From Parvibaculum sp. (GTDB lineage Bacteria; Pseudomonadota; Alphaproteobacteria; Parvibaculales; Parvibaculaceae), in assembly GCF_019635935.1 (NCBI RefSeq), contig NZ_JAHBYN010000001.1:2291501-2355500 (forward strand): 64,000 nt of DNA, given 5' to 3'. Shown here in pieces: positions 35,527 to 43,904 of this stretch. The translations under genes and the position numbers were made by a program. Numbering within the stretch: the stretch's first letter is position 1; the number at the start of each line of letters is the position of its first letter. Under the pieces are notes generated by a model, which saw only the letters and a list, made by a program, of their open reading frames with translations, had not been told where the DNA came from and ran no database searches.

Positions 35527-38500
35527 TTATTCCGCACCTTCCATGGGACGCGGCCGCAAGCCCGCGCCCTCGATCCGCTCGATCTCGCTCTCGAGCCGGC
35601 GCTGCGTGTCGCCGGGCGACCCGGTGCGGCGCGCCAGCGCCTGGTAGGCGACCGGAACCACGAAGAGAGTAAAGATCGTGGTGGCGATGACGCCGGAAAA
35701 AATCACGACGCCGATGGCGGTGCGCGTCTCGGCGCCGGCGCCGAAGGAAAGGATCAGCGCCACGGAACCCGCAATCGTCGTGATCGCCGTCATCAGGATC
35801 GGGCGCAGCCGGATCGCTGCCGCTTCGATCAGCGCTTCGCCGAACTCCCGCCCCTCGTCGCGCAGCTGGTTGGCGAACTCGACGATCAGGATACCGTTCT
35901 TGGCGGCCAACCCGACCAGCATGATGAGCCCGATCTGCGTATAGAGGTTGATCGTACCGCCCGTTATCCAGATGCCGAACAGTCCGCCGGTGATCGCCAG
36001 CGGCACGGTCAGGATGATGACGACCGGATGAACGAAACTCTCGAACTGCGCCGCCAGCACCAGGAAGACGACGACAAGGCCGAGCACGAAGATGAAGCCG
36101 AGCGCGCCGCCGGCCCGCACGAAGTCGAGCGACTGGCCGCGATAGTCGATGGCGACGTTCGGCGGCAGGTGCTGGCGCGAGAGATTGCGCAGGTGGTCGA
36201 GCGCGGCGCCCAGCGTGTAGCCGTCGGCGAGGTTGGCGTCGATGGTGATGGCCCGCATGCGGTTGTAGCGGTTGAGGCTGGCCGGTCCCGCCGCCTCGTT
36301 GACGGTGACGAGATTGGCGAGCGGTATCAGTTCGCCCGTCCGCTCCGAGCGCACGAAGACATTGCTCATGTCGCTCGGCGTCCGCTGCGCGGAACGTTCG
36401 CCTTCGAGAATGACGTCGTATTCCTCGCCGCCATCGGCAAAGGTCGTCACCCGGCGCGAGCCGAACACGGTTTCGAGCGTTCGCCCGATATTGCCCACCG
36501 TCACGCCGAGATCGCCTGCATTGTTGCGGTCAATTTCGACGCGAAGCTGCGGCTTGGTTTCCTTGAAGTCGTGGTCGATATTGATGAGGCCGGGATTGTC
36601 CGCCTCGACCGCCGCGATCAGGATGTCGCGCCATTCGCGGAGCTCTTCATAGGAGCCGCCGCCGATGACGAACTGCACAGGCTTGACCGCGCCGCGCCCG
36701 AAGCCCTGCCGCATCATCGGCGAAGCAGTGACGCCCGGCAGGTCGGCAAGGCGCGCCCGCACATCATCCATGATCGCCCATGCCGAGCGGCGCTCGCTCC
36801 AGTCGGCCAGCACGATGACGGCGACCCCGGTGTTGAAACTCGACAGATTGCCGAACGAACGCGGCGCGCGCACCAGCAGCCGGTTGACCTCGCCGCTCTC
36901 GACCAGCGGCATCAGCCGGTCCTCGATCTCTGTCATGTATTCGTTGATATAGTTGAACGATGCACCTTCGGGCCCGTTGACGATCACGAAGAAGATGCCG
37001 CGGTCTTCACGCGGCGCATATTCGGACGGAATGACGATGAAAAGGCCGAGCGCCGCGACAACAAGCCCGCCGAAGGTTGCCGCCGTAATCGACGGCTTGA
37101 GAAGCGCGCGCGCCAGCACCTCGCGGTAGCGCGTCTTGAGTTTGTCGAAGCCCTCGTCGACGGCGATGTTGAAGCGGGTACGATTGGAGGTCGGCCGCAG
37201 GACTTTGGAGCACAGCATCGGCGACAGGCTGAGCGCGACAAGGCTTGAAAAGGCAACCGCCGCCGCCATGGTGATTGCGAACTCGGAAAAGAGCCGCCCG
37301 ATCGCTCCTTCGACGAAGGCGAGAGGAAGAAAGACCGAAATCAGCACCACGGTCGTTGCGATGACCGCAAACCCCACCTGCCGCGCGCCCCGATAGGCGG
37401 CGACAAGCGGCGTCTCGCCTTCCTCCATGCGCCGGTAGATATTTTCGAGCACCACGATCGTATCGTCGACCACAAGCCCGATGGCGAGCACCAGCGCCAG
37501 CAGCGTCAGGAGATTGACCGAAAAGCCGAGTGCGAACAGCACGAGAAAGGGCGCGATCAACGACACAGGCACGGTGACGGCCGGAACGAGCGTTGCCCGC
37601 GCGCTGCCGAGAAAAACGAAAATCGTCAGGATGACCAATGTGACGGCGATGGCGAGCGTCTTGTAGACTTCGTTTACCGCTCCTTCGATGAAGACGCTGG
37701 TGTCGTAGCTGCGTCTGATCTCCATGCCCTCGGGCAAGCCCGGCGCAAGACGTTCGGCTTCGGCCTTGGCGGCGCGCGCCACCGTCAGCGTATTGGCCTG
37801 CGATTGTTTGACGATGCCGATGCCGACCATCGGTATGCGATTGCCGCGAAAGAACGTTCGCTCTTCGGCGGCCGCGCGTTCGACGCGCGCGACATCGCCG
37901 AGCCGCACCAGATAGCCGTCCGCGCCCTGGCCGAGAACGAGCTGGCGGAAATCTTCTTCGCTGCGAAAGCCGCGTTCGACCCGCGCGGTGAACTGTCGCT
38001 GCACGGATTCGATACTGCCGGCCGGCAGCTCGACATTCTCGGCGATCAGCGCCGCCTCGACATCGCCGACCGTCAGCGCCCGCGCCGCAAGTGCGGTACG
38101 GTCGAGCCAGATGCGCATCGAATAGCTGCGCGCGCCGCTGAGCCTGACACGCGCCACGCCGTCCTGCGTCGAAAACCGGTCGACGAGATGGCGCTCCACA
38201 TAATCGGTCAGTTCCAGCATCGACAAACGGTCGCTGACGACATTGAGCCACATGATGACGTCGTCGCTGGAATCGGCCTTCTGGATGTCCGGCGGATCGG
38301 CTTCGGTCGGCAGGACGTCGAGAATCCCCGACACGCGGTCGCGAATGTCGTTGGCGGCGGCGTCGATGTCGCGGCCAGGATTGAATTCGATGGTGATGCG
38401 CGAGCGTCCGTCCTCGCTCGAGGATTGCACGAATGAAATGCCTTCGATGCCGGCAATGCGCTCCTCGATGACCTCGGTGATGCGCGTCTCGACCACGGCC

Positions 38501-38667
38501 GCAGCCGCGCCGCGATAATCGGTGGTGATCGAAACGATCGGCGGGTCGATGTCGGGATATTCGCGCAAGGGGAGCCGGTCGAAGGCAACGAGACCGAAGG
38601 CCACCAGCAGCATGCTGATGACGGCGGCGAAGACGGGCCGTGTAACCGAAACGTCGGAAAGTTTCAT
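35527..38667 (-). CDS. RND multidrug efflux permease, HAE-1 family
   Basis: This 1046-residue proton-driven pump of the AcrB/MexB superfamily has a canonical proton relay: the Asp pair in AIGLVVDDTIVVLEN (TM4) and Lys in VGLAAKNGILIVEFAN (TM10). The N-terminus (LSDVSVTRPVFAAVISMLLV) is the first membrane helix. It follows its adaptor gene by 15 bp on the same strand. No outer-membrane channel gene is adjacent. It contrasts with the first pump in the window, which has an altered relay. Confidence 0.93.
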   Translation of the reverse strand: MKLSDVSVTRPVFAAVISMLLVAFGLVAFDRLPLREYPDIDPPIVSITTDYRGAAAAVVETRITEVIEERIAGIEGISFVQSSSEDGRSRITIEFNPGRDIDAAANDIRDRVSGILDVLPTEADPPDIQKADSSDDVIMWLNVVSDRLSMLELTDYVERHLVDRFSTQDGVARVRLSGARSYSMRIWLDRTALAARALTVGDVEAALIAENVELPAGSIESVQRQFTARVERGFRSEEDFRQLVLGQGADGYLVRLGDVARVERAAAEERTFFRGNRIPMVGIGIVKQSQANTLTVARAAKAEAERLAPGLPEGMEIRRSYDTSVFIEGAVNEVYKTLAIAVTLVILTIFVFLGSARATLVPAVTVPVSLIAPFLVLFALGFSVNLLTLLALVLAIGLVVDDTIVVLENIYRRMEEGETPLVAAYRGARQVGFAVIATTVVLISVFLPLAFVEGAIGRLFSEFAITMAAAVAFSSLVALSLSPMLCSKVLRPTSNRTRFNIAVDEGFDKLKTRYREVLARALLKPSITAATFGGLVVAALGLFIVIPSEYAPREDRGIFFVIVNGPEGASFNYINEYMTEIEDRLMPLVESGEVNRLLVRAPRSFGNLSSFNTGVAVIVLADWSERRSAWAIMDDVRARLADLPGVTASPMMRQGFGRGAVKPVQFVIGGGSYEELREWRDILIAAVEADNPGLINIDHDFKETKPQLRVEIDRNNAGDLGVTVGNIGRTLETVFGSRRVTTFADGGEEYDVILEGERSAQRTPSDMSNVFVRSERTGELIPLANLVTVNEAAGPASLNRYNRMRAITIDANLADGYTLGAALDHLRNLSRQHLPPNVAIDYRGQSLDFVRAGGALGFIFVLGLVVVFLVLAAQFESFVHPVVIILTVPLAITGGLFGIWITGGTINLYTQIGLIMLVGLAAKNGILIVEFANQLRDEGREFGEALIEAAAIRLRPILMTAITTIAGSVALILSFGAGAETRTAIGVVIFSGVIATTIFTLFVVPVAYQALARRTGSPGDTQRRLESEIERIEGAGLRPRPMEGAE

Positions 38668-38682
38668 GGTCTCCCCCGCCTC

Positions 38683-39759
38683 CTACTGGACGACCGTCGT
38701 GCCGAGCCGCCCGAGCGTCTGTTCCGGCGTTTCTTCCTTGACGATATTGACCGTCATGCCGTCGCGCACCTGCATCGTGCCATGCGTCACGACAATTTCG
38801 CCGCGTACGAGCCCGCTGACCACTTCGACGGCGCCGGGCCGCCGCCCGCCGGTTTTGATCTCGCGCCGCTCGGCCTTGTTGCTGGCGCGGTCGATAACGA
38901 AAACGAAGTTCTGTGTACCCGACGGCACCAGCGCTTCTTCCGGGATCACGACCGCATCGCGCGGGTTTTTCAGAAGCCGCACCGTCATCAGCAGGCCCGG
39001 CTTCAGCGCATGGTCCTCGTTGGAGATAAAGGCGCGCGCCGTGATCGAGCGCGTCACGCGGTCGACCTGCGTCGCGACGCTGCGCACGGTACCGCGAAAT
39101 TCGCGGCCCGGAAGCGCCGTCGTCGTCGCACGGATTTCGAGCCCCGGCCGGATATTGGCCAGATAGGCCGCGGGCACCGTGAAGTCGAGCTTGATCGGAT
39201 CGAGATCGTCGAGCGTCGTGATGACGCTGCCCGGCGTCACCAGCGTACCGGGGCTGATGTTGCGCAGGCCCACCACGCCCTCGAAGGGCGCGCGGATTTC
39301 GCGGTCGTCGAGCCGCGCCTTCGCACCGTCGCGATTGGCCTCCGCCTGGCGCAGCGCCGCGCGCCGTTCCTCCAGTTGTGCGGTTGCGGTGTATTGCCGC
39401 CGCTCCAGTTCGCTGGCGCGGTTATAGGCGGTCCGCCGTTCGGCCAGAACGGCCTCCGCTGCCTCCAGTTCGGCGCGCTGTTCGTCGCGCCGGAGCAAAA
39501 CCAGAACCTGGTCCTGCTCGACCTGTTGTCCGTCGTCGAAAAGGATCTCCACGACCTTGTCCGACACATTGGCGGTGATGGTGACGCTTTCATTGGCGAA
39601 GGTCGTGCCGAGCGCCTCGACCTGATCGACGAAACGGTCGATGACGGCCGGTGCGACGATGACGTTCTGCACGGGCCCCTCCTGCGCGCCGGCGCCCGAA
39701 AGGCCGGCGCTTGCGAACAGCACGGCAGAAAACGCGGCGGTGAGTATCGGCAGACGCAT
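38683..39759 (-). CDS. RND efflux membrane-fusion (periplasmic adaptor) protein
   Basis: This is a 358-residue adaptor with a Sec signal (about residues 1-26, ending GAGA). Lipoyl halves are LFDDGQQVEQDQVLVLL and APFEGVVGLRNISPGTLVTPG. Coiled-coil hairpin sequence is rich in Glu/Arg (AELEAAEAVLAERRTAYNRA). It is the first gene of a likely unit MFP, RND permease, CoA transferase, GST. No regulator gene is adjacent. Confidence 0.9.
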   Translation of the reverse strand: MRLPILTAAFSAVLFASAGLSGAGAQEGPVQNVIVAPAVIDRFVDQVEALGTTFANESVTITANVSDKVVEILFDDGQQVEQDQVLVLLRRDEQRAELEAAEAVLAERRTAYNRASELERRQYTATAQLEERRAALRQAEANRDGAKARLDDREIRAPFEGVVGLRNISPGTLVTPGSVITTLDDLDPIKLDFTVPAAYLANIRPGLEIRATTTALPGREFRGTVRSVATQVDRVTRSITARAFISNEDHALKPGLLMTVRLLKNPRDAVVIPEEALVPSGTQNFVFVIDRASNKAERREIKTGGRRPGAVEVVSGLVRGEIVVTHGTMQVRDGMTVNIVKEETPEQTLGRLGTTVVQ

Positions 39760-39887
39760 GAAAGCTCCGGTTTGGGGCGCGAGGGCAGCAGGGATGATCC
39801 CGTCGTCATCCGACTGAATTGTGACAGCAAGTCAAGTTTGGCCGACGTGACGGCGATTTCAAGCAAGACCGGCGGTTTAAACGCCGT

Positions 39888-41609
39888 TCAGGCGGCCGGC
39901 GGCGTCACATTTGCGTGTGCGGTGTCGCTCGGCGGCGCCGGCGGGCGGATGCCGGAGCGCGCAATCGACAGGCTGAGCAGGATTGTCGGCAAGAGCCCGA
40001 GCGCGACAATGGTCAGTGCCGCCGTCGAAGCTTCGGCGAGCCTTTCATCGGAGGCGAGGCGGTAGGTCCGGGTGGCCAGCGTCTCGAAATTGAAGGGCCG
40101 CAACAGCAGCGTCGCCGGCAATTCCTTCATCACGTCGATGAAAACCAACAACACGGCGCTCGCCAGTGCGCCGCGCAGCAGGGGCACGTGAACGGCGCGC
40201 AGGACGCGGCCCGGCGGCGCGCCGAGGCTGCGCGCGGCCGCGTCGAGCGTGGGGTGGATTTTCTCAAGCCCGCTATGGGTCGCGTTGAAGGCGGCGGTCA
40301 GGAAGCGCGCGACATAGGCGAAGACAAGACCGGCGGCCGAGCCGGTGATGAGAAGGCCGGGCGCGAAGCCGAGATATGTTTCGGCAAAGCCCGCCAGCGC
40401 GCGGTCGACGCCGGTTGTCAGCGTCAGGATACCGATGGCGATCATGGCGCCCGGCAGCGCATAGCCGAGCGTTGCGAGGCGGATCGAAATGCGGTTGAAG
40501 GGTGTCGGATGCAGGCGTTCGCCATAGGCGAGCAGCAGCGCCAGCGCGGTCGCCAGCACCGCCGCGACACAGGCGACGAAAAGACTGTTGGAGGCGAAAT
40601 CGAGAAAGCTGCGCCCGACCAGCGGATCGCCTTCGATCAGGGCATAGCGGGCGAGCACGATGGCCGGAACGACGAAGCCCAGCAACACCGGCAGCGCGCA
40701 GGCAATCGTCGCGGCCGCGGCCCGGCCGCCTTTGAGCGTCACCGGGCGCGCCGCCATGTCGCGCGCCAGCGGATTGGCGACGCGGCCGCGGCGGCTGACC
40801 ATCTCGATCATCACCAGCGCCAGCGCGAAAAGAAAAAGCCAGGCGGCGATTTGCGCCGCGGCCAGCGCGTCGCCAAGGCTGAACCAGGTGCGGAAAATGC
40901 CGGTCGTCAGCGTCGGCACCGCGAAATAATCGACGACGCCGAAATCGGAAATCGTCTCCATCAGCGCCAGCGCGAGGCCGCCCGCGATGGCCGGCCGCGC
41001 GCAGGGAAGCGCCACGCGAAGGAATGCCCGCCACGGCCGCGCGCCGAGCATGCGCGCCGCTTCGAAGAGCGCCGCCGATTGCCGCTGAAAGGCGGTGCGC
41101 GCCAGCAGGTAGACGTAAGGGTAGAGGACGAGGCTCAGCATGATGGCCGCGCCGGGCAGCGAACGGATATTCGGAAAGACGTAGTCGCCGCCGCTCCATC
41201 CTGTCAGCGCGCGCAAACCGCTCTGCACCGGTCCGGCGAAGGCAAGCAGGTCGGTATAGACATAGGCGATGATATACGCTGGCATCGCCAGCGGCAGCAC
41301 CAGCGCCCAGTTGAATATGCGCTGGCCCGGAAACCGCGCCGCGACGACCAGCCATGCCGTGCCGACGCCGATAACGCCCGCCATCAGCGCCACAAGCACC
41401 ATCAGCCAGAGCGTGTTCGCCACATAGGCGGGCAGCACGGTGGCGCGCAGATGTGCCCAGTTCTCGCTCGCGGGCAGCACAAGGCTTGCCAGCACCGTCA
41501 GCGAGGGGGCGAGCAGCACCAGCGCGACGGCGAGCGCCGCCAGCGTCCAACCCGATGCGGCGCGGCGTCGCGCACGGCCGGCCATCCAATCTTTTTCCGT
41601 GACTGCCAT
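39888..41609 (-). CDS. fbpB: Iron(III) ABC transporter permease, fused two-domain type
   Basis: This 573-residue permease is made of two homologous six-helix halves, as in FbpB/AfuB. Coupling (EAA) loops are seen near AARMLGARPWRAFLRVALP in the first half and AARSLGAPPGRVLRAVHVP in the second. It should carry Fe3+ across the inner membrane with the ATPase (41702) and binding protein (42849). Unusually, it is divergent from both partners instead of forming one operon with them. The shared 92-bp gap contains metal-box-like sequences. Confidence 0.9.
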   Translation of the reverse strand: MAVTEKDWMAGRARRRAASGWTLAALAVALVLLAPSLTVLASLVLPASENWAHLRATVLPAYVANTLWLMVLVALMAGVIGVGTAWLVVAARFPGQRIFNWALVLPLAMPAYIIAYVYTDLLAFAGPVQSGLRALTGWSGGDYVFPNIRSLPGAAIMLSLVLYPYVYLLARTAFQRQSAALFEAARMLGARPWRAFLRVALPCARPAIAGGLALALMETISDFGVVDYFAVPTLTTGIFRTWFSLGDALAAAQIAAWLFLFALALVMIEMVSRRGRVANPLARDMAARPVTLKGGRAAAATIACALPVLLGFVVPAIVLARYALIEGDPLVGRSFLDFASNSLFVACVAAVLATALALLLAYGERLHPTPFNRISIRLATLGYALPGAMIAIGILTLTTGVDRALAGFAETYLGFAPGLLITGSAAGLVFAYVARFLTAAFNATHSGLEKIHPTLDAAARSLGAPPGRVLRAVHVPLLRGALASAVLLVFIDVMKELPATLLLRPFNFETLATRTYRLASDERLAEASTAALTIVALGLLPTILLSLSIARSGIRPPAPPSDTAHANVTPPAA

Positions 41610-41640
41610 GCGGCCTTTGTGACAAATACGGGTCCTTGCG

Positions 41641-41669
41641 GCAAAGTAATTTTGCTACGCATTTGCAAA
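41641..41669. promoter_or_regulatory. Fur/Mur-like inverted repeats between fbpB and fbpC
   Basis: GCAAA-GTAAT-TTTGC (41641-41655) is a perfect inverted repeat resembling alphaproteobacterial Fur/Mur boxes of the TGCAAAT...ATTTGCA kind. The palindrome TTTGCAAA follows at 41662-41669. Both lie in the divergent promoter gap of the iron transporter genes, so they could control both directions. The assignment is by pattern only. Confidence 0.45.
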
Positions 41670-41701
41670 GGTTTTCGAGGAAACGGGCGGGTTTGACGCG
41701 A

Positions 41702-42748
41702 ATGACGCTGGCGTTCCGCAATGTCGGACACAGATATGGCGACCTTCAGGTGTTGTCCGGCGTCTCGCTGGAGGCGCGGGCGGGCGAGATTCTCTGCCTG
41801 CTCGGACCGTCGGGCAGCGGCAAGACGACGCTGCTGCGGCTGGCGGCCGGACTTGAAGTCCTGCAGGAGGGGTCGATCGATCTTGGCGGCGCGGTGCTGG
41901 CGATGCCGGGACGCGCGTTGCCGCCCGAAAAGCGGCCGTTCGGCATGGTTTTTCAGGACAATGCGCTCTTTCCGCATCTCACGGTGGCCGAGAACATCGC
42001 CTTCGGATTGAGCCGCCGCCCGAAGGAGGAGCAGGCCCGCATCGTCGCGCAACGGCTTGCCGCCGTTGGACTTTCCGGCTTCGAGCCGCGCTACCCGCAC
42101 ACGCTGTCGGGCGGCCAGCAGCAGCGCGTGGCGCTGGCCCGCGCGCTGGCGCCGGAACCGGCGGCGATGCTGCTCGACGAACCCTTCGCGAGCGTCGACG
42201 TGACGCGCCGCCGCAGCCTGCGCGAGGAAGCGCGGCGAACGCTGAAAAGCGCTGGCGTTATTACACTTGTCGTCACGCATGACCCTGTGGAGGCGCTCGA
42301 AATCGCCGACCGGATCGCGGTGATGGAGGGCGGCCGCATCGCCCAGTGCGCGACGCCCGAAGAACTCTACGCAAATCCCGCAAGTGCCCTTGTGGCCTCG
42401 CTTTTCGGCGAGGCGCAGCGCTTTCCGGCGACCGTATCGTCGGGCCGCGCGGTGACGGCCTACGGATCGGTGCCGGCCGCCGATTTTCACGAAGGGGCGG
42501 CGGTCGAGGTGATCGTGCGGCCCGAAGCGGTGACGCTCGGCGCGCCGAATGGCGCCGAAAACACCTTCCTGGTCAATGACTTGCGCTTCCTCGGCCATGA
42601 CTGGCTGGTGCTGCTCTCGGCTGCTGCCTCGCCGGCGCTGGAGCCGTTGCGCGCCCGCGTGACCGACCCCGGCGCCTTGAAAATCGGCGCCGCCGCCAGC
42701 CTCGATTTCGACCCGCAGGGCACCTTCGTATTCGCCGCGAAGCCCTGA
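41702..42748 (+). CDS. fbpC: Iron(III) ABC transporter ATP-binding protein
   Basis: This is a 348-residue ATPase with Walker A GPSGSGKTT (near residue 37), signature LSGGQQQRVALARAL, Walker B MLLDEPFASVD and switch VVTHDPVEA. It has a C-terminal TOBE-like regulatory domain (VEVIVRPEAVTLG) as in FbpC/PotA-type proteins. ATG 41702 is preferred to upstream in-frame ATG 41636 because homology begins there and the longer form would cross the metal-box region. The Pho box begins directly after its stop codon. Confidence 0.92.
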   Translation: MTLAFRNVGHRYGDLQVLSGVSLEARAGEILCLLGPSGSGKTTLLRLAAGLEVLQEGSIDLGGAVLAMPGRALPPEKRPFGMVFQDNALFPHLTVAENIAFGLSRRPKEEQARIVAQRLAAVGLSGFEPRYPHTLSGGQQQRVALARALAPEPAAMLLDEPFASVDVTRRRSLREEARRTLKSAGVITLVVTHDPVEALEIADRIAVMEGGRIAQCATPEELYANPASALVASLFGEAQRFPATVSSGRAVTAYGSVPAADFHEGAAVEVIVRPEAVTLGAPNGAENTFLVNDLRFLGHDWLVLLSAAASPALEPLRARVTDPGALKIGAAASLDFDPQGTFVFAAKP

Positions 42749-42781
42749 CTGTCATCGAACTGTCAAAAATATGTCACATGA
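42749..42781 (+). promoter_or_regulatory. Pho-box-like tandem repeat upstream of the iron-binding protein gene
   Basis: Three 11-bp units start CTGTCATCGAA (42749), CTGTCAAAAAT (42760) and ATGTCACATGA (42771). This is the PhoB box pattern of CTGTCA every 11 bp. The first 21 bases differ from the array at 7916 at only one position. It ends 67 bp before the fbpA-like start codon, a suitable place for an activator of that gene. Confidence 0.65.
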
Positions 42782-42798
42782 CGGCTTGGGTACGCGAA

Positions 42799-42813
42799 TG
42801 ATAGTCGTTATCA
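42799..42813. promoter_or_regulatory. TGA-N9-TCA palindrome (RirA IRO or Fur-like box)
   Basis: TGATA-GTCGT-TATCA is a perfect inverted repeat that fits the TGA-N9-TCA iron-responsive operator bound by RirA in rhizobia, and also resembles half of an enterobacterial Fur box. It lies 35 bp before the start of the iron-binding protein gene and 17 bp after the Pho box. Iron repression is the likely role. Confidence 0.55.
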
Positions 42814-42848
42814 ATAGTCCGTAACCCCCTCTCAGATCCGGAACCGCC

Positions 42849-43901
42849 ATGTCACGTCTCCTTGCCGGCATACTTGTTCTCGGTGTTGTCCTCGCTGTCA
42901 TCGTCGGGTCCCAAATGGGCTCGAACGAAACGGCGACACCGACCGTCACCCCGCTCGAACTCAACATCTATTCGGCCCGCCACTACGACACCGACCTCGC
43001 GCTCTACGACAAGTTCACCGAGGAGACCGGCATCGCGATCAATCTGATCGAGGGCGACAGCGACGAACTGATCGCGCGCATCGAACGCGAAGGCGCGCAG
43101 AGCCCGGCCGACCTGCTGATCACGGTCGATGCGGGGCGGCTGTGGCGCGCCGAGGAGAAGGGCCTCTTCCAGGCGGTCGTCTCCGAAACGCTGGAGACGC
43201 GCATCCCCGAACATCTGCGCCATCCGGACGGCTTGTGGTTCGGCCTGTCAAAGCGCGCCCGCATCATCATCTACAACAAGGCGAAGGGCCGTCCCGAAAA
43301 GCTCGAAACCTATGCCGACCTCGCGGACCCCTTGCACAAGGGCGAGATCTGCATGCGCTCGTCGTCGAACATCTACAATCTCTCGCTGCTGGCCGCGACG
43401 ATCGAACATCGGGGTACGGAAGAAGCCGAAAACTGGGCGAAAGGCGTCGTCGCCAATTTCGCGCGCGAACCGCAAGGCAACGACACCGGAAACATCCAGG
43501 CGGTGGCGGCCGGCGAATGCCGCATCTCGCTCGCGAACACCTATTATGTCGGCCGCCTGATGGGGTCCGGCAACGCCGGCGACCGTACGGTCGCCGATGC
43601 GGTCGAACTTGTTTTTCCCGATCAGGAAGGCAACGGCACGCATGTCAATATCGGCGGCGCCGGTGTTCTCGTTCATGCGCCGAACCGCGCCAACGCGGTG
43701 CGCTTCATCGAATTCCTGACAAGCGATTGGGCGCAGCGCGCCTTCAGCGAACAGAACCACGAATATGCGGTCGTACCCGGCGTCGAGATCGACACGCCGC
43801 TCAACGCCTTCACCTTCAGGGAAGACGCGTTGAACGCCAGCGCGCTGGGCCGCAACCAGCCGGAAGCCGTGCGCATCTTCGACCGCGCGGGGTGGAAGTA
43901 G
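42849..43901 (+). CDS. fbpA: Iron(III) ABC transporter substrate-binding protein (FbpA/FutA/AfuA type)
   Basis: This 350-residue periplasmic Fe3+-binding protein has an N-terminal hydrophobic segment (LLAGILVLGVVLAVIVGS), either a signal peptide or an uncleaved anchor; no lipobox Cys is present. LNIYSARHYDTDLALYDKF and INLIEGDSDELIARI are typical of the family. The paired iron-ligating tyrosines are in LANTYYVGRL. It is downstream of the ATPase gene by 100 bp, and that gap carries both a Pho-like box and an iron-response palindrome. It may therefore be transcribed independently of fbpC under phosphate and iron control. Confidence 0.92.
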   Translation: MSRLLAGILVLGVVLAVIVGSQMGSNETATPTVTPLELNIYSARHYDTDLALYDKFTEETGIAINLIEGDSDELIARIEREGAQSPADLLITVDAGRLWRAEEKGLFQAVVSETLETRIPEHLRHPDGLWFGLSKRARIIIYNKAKGRPEKLETYADLADPLHKGEICMRSSSNIYNLSLLAATIEHRGTEEAENWAKGVVANFAREPQGNDTGNIQAVAAGECRISLANTYYVGRLMGSGNAGDRTVADAVELVFPDQEGNGTHVNIGGAGVLVHAPNRANAVRFIEFLTSDWAQRAFSEQNHEYAVVPGVEIDTPLNAFTFREDALNASALGRNQPEAVRIFDRAGWK

Positions 43902-43904
43902 GCC

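Noticed and set aside
34537..37248. A 900-codon plus-strand open frame opposite the CoA transferase and second RND pump
   Set aside because: It crosses two well-supported minus-strand genes and shows no domain, only GC-driven composition.
41636..41701. Upstream ATG for the iron transporter ATPase
   Set aside because: It would add 22 residues without homology and would place the coding start in the metal-box region. ATG 41702 fits the family N-terminus.
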